DNA of 64,000 bases, taken from Chaenocephalus aceratus (Eukaryota; Chordata; Actinopteri; Perciformes; Channichthyidae). Below are positions 58,631 to 64,000 of the stretch, one piece after another. The notes beneath the pieces were generated by a model, which saw nothing but the letters and a program-made list of their open reading frames with translations, did not search any database and had not been told where the DNA came from. The stretch's first letter is position 1. Each line of letters opens with the position of its first letter. The translations under genes were made by a program, and so were the position numbers. The DNA is taken from NCBI GenBank assembly GCA_023974075.1, contig CM043790.1, forward strand, positions 4,813,127 to 4,877,126, given 5' to 3'.

Positions 58631-58640
58631 GTCAGTTCGT
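58631..58640 (-). promoter_or_regulatory. Primer-binding site, self-complementary type
   Basis: Read on the minus strand, ACGAACTGAC begins two bases after the 5' LTR end. It is not the usual TGG start of a tRNA-matching site. It is the exact complement of GTCAGTTCGT in the LTR (58839-58848), the predicted 5' end of the transcript. Confidence 0.75.
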
Positions 58641-58642
58641 AC

Positions 58643-59082
58643 TGTTAAGAATGTCACGAGCTCAGGACCCAATGCACAACACCAGAAACAGATTAGAATT
58701 AACAAGGTCTTTTAATTAAGGTCAAACACAAAACGCTCACTTGGAGGATCAAAAACTCTAAACCAAAAAACATCTACATGACTATCAAAATATACTTCAC
58801 ACGATCAAGGGATGACTGGCAGGACTTGACGAGACAAGACGAACTGACACAAGACAAAGGGAGACGCAGACTATATATACACACTAGGTAAGGGGACACA
58901 GGTGGCAACAATTAAGGGAGGGGCTGACAATCACACTGGTGGGAAAAACACACCAGGGCAGGAATGCTCTGAAACGAGAGGGAAAGGTTACTACAAAATA
59001 AAACAGGAAATCACAAGACAAGGCAAAAGACAAAAGGACTGAACTAAATAAATTAACTTAACACAACTGTCTAGACACCACA
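58643..59082 (-). repeat. Gypsy 5' LTR (440 bp)
   Basis: Minus-strand TGTGGTG...TTAACA, nearly identical to the 3' LTR. It contains the TATA box and predicted start. Confidence 0.93.
58848..58879 (-). promoter_or_regulatory. LTR core promoter (TATA box and predicted start)
   Basis: The minus strand has TGTATATATAG with the TATA core at 58872-58879. The block GTCAGTTCGT starts at 58848, 31 bases downstream, the normal TATA-to-start distance. The same arrangement lies in the 3' LTR (54017-54058). Confidence 0.65.
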
Positions 59083-59114
59083 GACATGGCTCCTGCTGTC
59101 TCTGTGGCCTCCCT

Positions 59115-59244
59115 CTGCAGAATTAAATGACAGAAATAATGTTATATTTTACATGAGAGTACTATTCACATTGTAACAGCTATAAAATGTTTCAAATTAA
59201 GCAAAAATTGAATTTATGCATAAGGGAATTAATTAATTGTATAC
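59115..59244 (-). other. Intron of the hAT transposase gene
   Basis: On the minus strand the donor is CAG|GTATAC and the acceptor TTCTGCAG|A. The splice preserves the reading frame across to the poly-proline and hATC exon (phase 2). Length 130 bp. Confidence 0.7.
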
Positions 59245-59248
59245 CTGT

Positions 59249-60206
59249 TCTTCAATGGCCACAATCTCTGTGGTGAGACTGTTGAAGACTGTTCACGGCA
59301 GGCATTATCCACATGAGAAAGGGCCTTGAACCTTGGATCTACAGCTGTGCATTTATGAAGAAAGTCCTGAAGAGCAGGGTCAGTGTATCAGTCCTTTAGG
59401 CTCCCTCTGATGGCAGCTTTGACTTCCTTCACAGTTGGACAGTCCTTCTCATTTGGTCCCATGGATTTAATCAGCATTGTTTTGAGAGGCAGGATCATTG
59501 AAACTGATGGAGTTGTTTCAGTGCACATCAGTGTTGTAATTGTTTTTAGGGGTTTAAGGACCTCAATTACCTCCTCTGCCATTCTCACATCCTGGTCACT
59601 CAATGTATTCATGTTTTTGTTTTTCTTGAGGGCCTTTTCTGTCAATGCTGAGTAAACAGCAGCTTGCTGCTCAAGATACCGCTCCACCATGTCATAACTG
59701 GAGTTCCAGAGAGTGGGGACATCATGGATGAGTTTGTGTTTTGGCACATTGAGCATCTCCTGTTTGCACTGCAATATATGTGCAGCTGTTGTGCTACGGT
59801 GGAAGAAAGACACAACACTCCTGATTCTGCTTAGCAGCCTGGACACCTGGTTGATTCCTGTTGCTTTTTGTGCTGCTAAATTAATTGTGTGAGCAAAGCA
59901 TCCAATTTGGGGGCCCAGTCCAGCTTCACTGATTGCATTGACAATGTTTCTTGCGTTATCTGTTGTGACTGGAATTGTGTTACCTGGCCTCTCCAACTTC
60001 CATTCTGACACTACCTCCTTCAGTACCTCTGCTTGATTTGTGCTTGTGTGCTGTTCGTAAAGGGGGCGAGTTTGCAGGACGTGGCTTTGCATGTTCCAGT
60101 TGCAGTCGGGTGTAATGGAGTGCGCCGTTACAGTTAAATAACTCTCGGTGGCCCGAGATGTCCACCCATCGGTCAATAGAAGATGCCTTGGATAGGTCGT
60201 GGACAA
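59249..60206 (-). pseudogene. hAT transposase catalytic core
   Basis: The long open part (to 59388) begins near LLTDGWTSRATESYLTVTAH, with the first catalytic aspartate in TDGW, then TTDNARNIVNAISEAG with the second, CFAHTINLAAQKA and PTLWNSSYDMVERYLEQQAA, the hAT hallmarks. An in-frame TGA at 59385-59387 stands where an arginine CGA is expected (GAC TGA TAC), a CpG-to-TpG change. Beyond it the frame continues DPALQDFLHKCTAVDPRFKA to a splice donor (CAG|GTATAC) at 59244. The intron 59115-59244 then joins in frame to the exon interrupted by the Gypsy. Confidence 0.88.
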
Positions 60207-60327
60207 CTGTTGTTTTTACTTTATTGTAAAGTGCTGGTATCACTTCCTGGCTGAAGTGCGGACGAGAGGGAACCTGGTAACGAGGCTCGACCACTCTCAA
60301 CATGTGTTTGAACCCTATATTCTCCAC
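59980..60327 (-). pseudogene. hAT transposase, region between BED finger and core
   Basis: The frame reads FKHMLRVVEPRYQVPSRPHF and SQEVIPALYNKVKTTVVHDL, the conserved region before the catalytic TDGW block of BED-type hAT transposases. It is separated by frameshifts from the BED exon (near 60320) and from the core (near 60190). Confidence 0.8.
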
Positions 60328-60670
60328 AACGGAATATGGTCACATGTCCGCTGCTATGAAAACACCTTGTGATAGCTGTGGCTCGGTCGGAACTTTTTAC
60401 GAGTGGTGGAGGCTTAAATGATAGTGGGAGTTGAGTTTGCACTTCAGTCATTTTTCGTTTGGTACCGGTAATATTTATATTTACGTTCGGGTGATGTCTT
60501 TTCAGATGCGTGTGCATGTGTGTCGAACAATGCCGACAAACAGCTTTAGTTCGGTCCACCTGTCTTTGTCCGTCATCGTTGTATGTAACTGCAAAACCAT
60601 AATGTTCCCAAACCGGAGACTTTAATGTTGGTGGAGGATTTTCGAGCTCCACTTTCCCTGCGTTCGCCAT
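60221..60670 (-). pseudogene. hAT transposase N-terminus with BED zinc finger
   Basis: Starts at the ATG at 60670 with MANAGKVELENPPPTLKSPV. The BED finger comprises VWEHYGFAVTYNDD, then the CRHC pair and HLKRHHPNV (zinc ligands C, C, H, H). A few residues between CRHC and HLKRH are missing compared with usual BED fingers. After about 95 residues the frame shifts. The finger would bind the transposon ends. Upstream about 300 bp to the terminus has no coding signal. Confidence 0.85.
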
Positions 60671-60988
60671 TTTGAGAGTTCCTCAAATTACTAACTAAAT
60701 TTGATACTTTAATATGAGAGCTGTGACCAGCTCTCATAGCATGCTTCTCTCGTCCAATGAAATGACTTGCTTGCTCTATGATGCGTGGAACCCAATGTGA
60801 GCAAATGACTCTGAATGCTGCGCCCGCAGCACCTGAGATTACTTCCAAAAAGTTGTTCACGTTCTCAATTTTTTCGTTTAACGTTATATTCGTTCGGTAC
60901 ACTTCGGTACACACCCGTACCGAACCGAAGTGCCCGTACCGAATAATTTCGGTACGGGTACGTGTACCGTTACACCCCTAATGTATGT

Positions 60989-61557
60989 AAAGGAGAATAT
61001 ATGTGTAAGAGTGAAAATATGCTGCATTTTGAATGTCCGATAGTCCACCATTTCCACCGGAAATATCAAACATTTAATAAAAGTGAACAATGAACAAGAC
61101 TTAACGTATTCATCATAATTATTATATTTATTTCGTTTGGATGTAGGTGATCTTCTACTATATGAACATTTTGTTCTACAAAAACAGATTTTGAAAATGA
61201 TTTTATTTTTCACAACACAAACATACACAACGAAACCATTTAAAAGCTGGAAATATATACATGGGATGTCACTATGATAATGTGAAAGTTTGATTGAGGT
61301 AGCATGGGATTTCATTCTTATAAATATAATACAAATATATATATATACACATTATGTACAAAAATCAGTTTTTTCTGTCTTTATCTGTGCCACGCTTCAA
61401 AGCGGTTTCTGTCAACTACGACACAGAGGGCAACATCACAGGCTCCTCCTCCTCCATATCAAAAAACAAGCTTAAAGCTTGACTCACGTTCAGAGTTCTC
61501 TTCATCATAGTTGAATCTTCAAAACTCTAAATCTATCTAACTATATCTAAATTCTCA
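60989..61557. other. Non-coding stretch
   Basis: Flank of the hAT. It holds the continuation of the AT-rich minisatellite (to about 61020) and nothing else recognised. Confidence 0.45.
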
Positions 61558-61584
61558 ATGTTTGTCTGTCACTTTACTTCAATC

Positions 61585-61735
61585 GCAGTCTCCCGCCGTC
61601 TCTCTCGTCTCTCTTCTCCTCTTCGTCTCTCTTCGTCTCCCGCCGCCTGTCTTCGTATATCTTCGTCTCTCTCCATTTCCCGCCGTCCCTCTTCGTCTTT
61701 TCGTCTCGTTTCGTATCACTCCGTTTACCTATTAC
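61585..61735. repeat. Pyrimidine-rich minisatellite
   Basis: Irregular units built from TCTCTTCGTCTC and CCCGCCG words (period about 24-28). A minus-strand frame across it is a Lys/Arg/Glu-rich translation of the repeat. Confidence 0.7.
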
Positions 61736-61758
61736 CTCACCCCCTCCCTGGTAAATAC

Positions 61759-62190
61759 ATCCTGTTGAGCAGAATCTACAGTTTCCAGTATTTTCCATTT
61801 CGTAAAATGATAAAATACGGCGAAGATATTAAAATATGTGCTTCCATTATTCATACTTCTGAAATGTATCTGTATTAAATTTATATCATCGTATGTCCGT
61901 GTTTATTGGGTCTTTTTGCATGAAACAAAGACTGGTATATAGTTTCAAGCCAGTACTTTCGACAGAAATACACATATACATCCTGTTGAGCAGGATCTAC
62001 AGTTTCCAGTATTTTCCGTTTCGTAAAATGATCAAATACGGCGAAGATATTCAAAATGTGCTTCCATTTGTCATACTTTTGAAATGTATTAACTTTATAT
62101 CATCGTATCTCCGTGTTTACTGGGTCTTTTTGCATGAAACAAAGACTGGGATATAGTTTCAAGCCAGTACTTTCGACAGAAACACCAGCA
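61759..62190 (+). repeat. 221-bp tandem duplication
   Basis: 61759-61979 is repeated from 61980 to about 62190 with small changes (both start ATCCTGTTGAGCAG and end near AAGCCAGTACTTTCGACAGA). The same frame (FQYFPFRKMIKYGEDI) appears in both copies but has no known domain. Confidence 0.85.
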
Positions 62191-64000
62191 ATGTTGTCCG
62201 GACTGTTGTTTTTATGCGGCACCGGCTTGAACAGGTCATGTGATCTGATCACGCCGGCGTGACGGTCGACTCCAAAGGGTTAATATTAAATACATATAAG
62301 TATTTTTACAACTTGTATTTAGAAATACTCTGTTGTAATTATTGATGCATAAATGTGTTCATCCATTCAATGTGGCATCTGCTATAATGGGGTTAATGTA
62401 TGATATTACTTAATAATACAATACATTAAATATATGATATGATAATTACATTTTAGTTTTATTCATTTCTTATTTCATAGTTTCTCATTATTATTATTTT
62501 TATTGCTCATCTTATTTTTGATTTTATTAATCTGTGTCCTGTTTTTCCCTCTCACCCTGTTGCTGTTTGAACTACTGAATTTCCCCACGGGATTAATAAA
62601 GGTCCATTTGATCTTATCTTAATGTATAAGTTGATTTACTTCAATCTACTGTACTGTGTAAAAACACCCCAACAATATTACAAGAAATATACTGCATAAA
62701 ACAAACTATATACTTTATTTGATCTAAAATATTGATGTTTTTTCATTATAGTAGCTTGTGAAAACCATACAGTAACAAATAAGTGATTAAATGCTACAGT
62801 ATTCAGCAAACACGACTGCAGAGCTGCCAACATTGCAAACAGACTAAGTTCTACAACACCCAGTTGTCTTTGTGTATTTTGTGAATGAAGCGCCATCTCA
62901 TGGTTAAATCCTGTAATTTAACAAATGGGGAAATTGGGCAACGCCCTCTAACAATTTGGCAACACCCCAGCCACTGGCATCCACTGGGCTTTTGACTGGG
63001 ACACACCCAGTGAGTCTGATCTTGAGTGCTACATCTGTATGAAGCAAGACATTGTGGAGCTCTGTTAACACTCCCTGGGTAAGGTTAAAATAACCAGTCC
63101 AGGGAATAGAAAAGAGGTTACACACAGAAAAAACGCTTCAGCACTGTACTTGATTCTCTGCCAATAAATCTGCAAACATAATTGTCATTTTTACATTTCG
63201 TTTTCATAATATCTAACCTTTCCTTATATGAAGATGAGTTTTCTTGGGAAGCACTACCATGGAGGTATAAAGAGAACTGGATACAGCACTGGAGGCAGGG
63301 CCCTGTTTGTTCCAATGAAAGTTGCTCAGGGGCGTATGAAGCCAAAAATGCACTGACTGTCGAGTTTTTTTAAACTACCCGGATCATTCCAAAACTTGGG
63401 CCCAAAGAGCATGAGCACTTTCAGTTTTCCTTAAGCCCCCCGCCTCGTGTCTGCTGATCTTGGCTCAGTCATATGAAGGGATATGGAAAATAACTCTGTA
63501 TTCGGATTTAGCGAATTGTACAACTTTTAGACCCTAATGATTTAAACAAGGGCTATTGAAGTGATCCTACTGGAAGTTCATTAAGTACAAAAATAAGTAT
63601 ACGCTGATTTACAGACGTCTCTTTTCCAATGAAAGTCAATGGGAAAAAATCCTCCAGAGCACAATAACATCATGGACTAAAACTAATTATGTAGAAACAC
63701 TACGAAAATGTGCTTCAACGCCCTTCTCACTTCCTGGAAGCTTGATCACTACTCGGTAGGATGCACACAAATTCAGATTTGGCGGCGATTCTGACCTTAT
63801 TAAGAGGATTGTTAATTAAATGCAACTGATTCACATTAAACCGCATCTTCAGTGTGAATATGAACATTTTTTTTTGTAGTCCCCTGCAATCCCTGGCCGC
63901 ATGCATGTGATCTTATATTGGAATGAACCCAGGTACTTCACACAGTGAGGAACAGAGATTTTACAGGAAAAAGAGAGGCACCATACTAGTGTTATATGCA
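62191..64000. other. Non-coding end of window
   Basis: No gene recognised. Near 62575-62610 TTCCCCACGGGATTAATAAA resembles the 3' tail of a fish LINE. The rest shows no repeats or coding signal that I can support. Confidence 0.45.

Larger units (their letters stand above)
53819..59082 (-). mobile_element. Chromodomain Gypsy LTR retrotransposon (Tf1/Sushi-like), complete
   Basis: LTRs of 442 and 440 bp flank the coding region, and a 5-bp duplication GACAT lies at 53814-53818 and 59083-59087. Order on the minus strand: 5' LTR, primer-binding site, gag, protease, RT, RNase H, integrase with zinc finger, chromodomain, polypurine tract, 3' LTR. That is the order of Ty3/Gypsy chromoviruses; no envelope gene is present. 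The LTRs differ at about five positions, four of them single-base gains or losses, so insertion was recent. Four frame breaks disrupt the coding region as assembled. Confidence 0.95.
53076..60980 (-). mobile_element. hAT transposon with BED-finger transposase, split by a Gypsy
   Basis: Starts TAGGGGTGTAACGGTTCAC and ends CGTTACACCCCTA. The 8-bp duplication ATGTATGT is exact at 53068-53075 and 60981-60988. After subtracting the Gypsy and its 5-bp duplication it is about 2.64 kb, the size of an autonomous hAT. It encodes, on the minus strand, a BED finger, catalytic core and C-terminal dimerisation domain in the right order, with one recognisable 130-bp intron (59115-59244). Frameshifts and one nonsense codon make it inactive as read. 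Confidence 0.92.

Noticed and set aside
58619..58642. tRNA-type primer-binding site
   Set aside because: The bases after the 5' LTR begin GTACGAAC and not TGG, and I see no match to a tRNA 3' end; the self-complementary explanation fits better.
53819..59082. Endogenous retrovirus
   Set aside because: The integrase carries a chromodomain and the coding region ends directly at the polypurine tract. No envelope frame exists. It is a Ty3/Gypsy chromovirus-type retrotransposon.

Overview
This window reads as teleost fish genomic DNA from a draft assembly. The evidence is the set of fish-typical repeats: L2 LINEs with TTGCC and TGTAA tails, a Rex3-like RTE LINE, a Sushi/Tf1-type chromodomain Gypsy, hAT elements with BED fingers, PIF/Harbinger elements with TTA/TAA target duplications, Tc1 remnants, long CA arrays, and a 100-base N gap at 15177-15276. 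I find no host protein-coding gene, rRNA, tRNA or CRISPR array. Almost every readable coding trace belongs to a transposable element. The long CA/TG reading frames are microsatellite translations.

Layout. 1-6400 holds a TIR element (1055-2189) and two head-to-head copies of one TIR element that form a giant imperfect palindrome (2605-6375). An 819-bp block inside the right copy duplicates 9323-10153. 6500-16300 holds a Tc1 end, an AT-rich repeat field, a hAT with exact 8-bp target duplication (9532-11002) carrying a smaller MITE, a truncated hAT, a Harbinger-like element, a 22-bp minisatellite and the gap. 16294-22640 is a four-level nest: MITE, then RTE LINE, then two hATs, then an L2 LINE inside the second hAT. 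Most levels are proven by target-site duplications. 23150-31710 holds a BED-finger hAT, a foldback structure, a Tc1 transposase gene split by two abutting Harbinger elements (one keeping a MADF-domain exon), two hATs and a second Harbinger-like copy. 32200-46100 is a mixture of L2 fragments, CA arrays, another three-level nest (L2 tail, hAT, Harbinger at 35820-38185), a hAT at 44701-45608 and a SINE. 46900-52900 holds poorly recognised repeats, a long inverted repeat and a third L2 fragment.

53076-60980 is the best-preserved locus. A BED-finger hAT transposon with an 8-bp duplication is split by a complete Gypsy provirus (53819-59082) on the minus strand with nearly identical LTRs and a 5-bp duplication. 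The Gypsy has gag, protease, RT, RNase H, integrase and chromodomain, broken only by a few frameshifts. Its primer-binding site does not look like a tRNA match. Instead it is a perfect 10-base complement of the predicted 5' end of its own transcript, 31 bases downstream of a TATA box, which fits Tf1/Sushi-type self-priming.

The last 3 kb hold a pyrimidine-rich minisatellite, a 221-bp tandem duplication and otherwise unremarkable sequence. Calls of LINE, hAT, Harbinger and Gypsy rest on motifs, termini and target duplications read by eye. No database search was possible.
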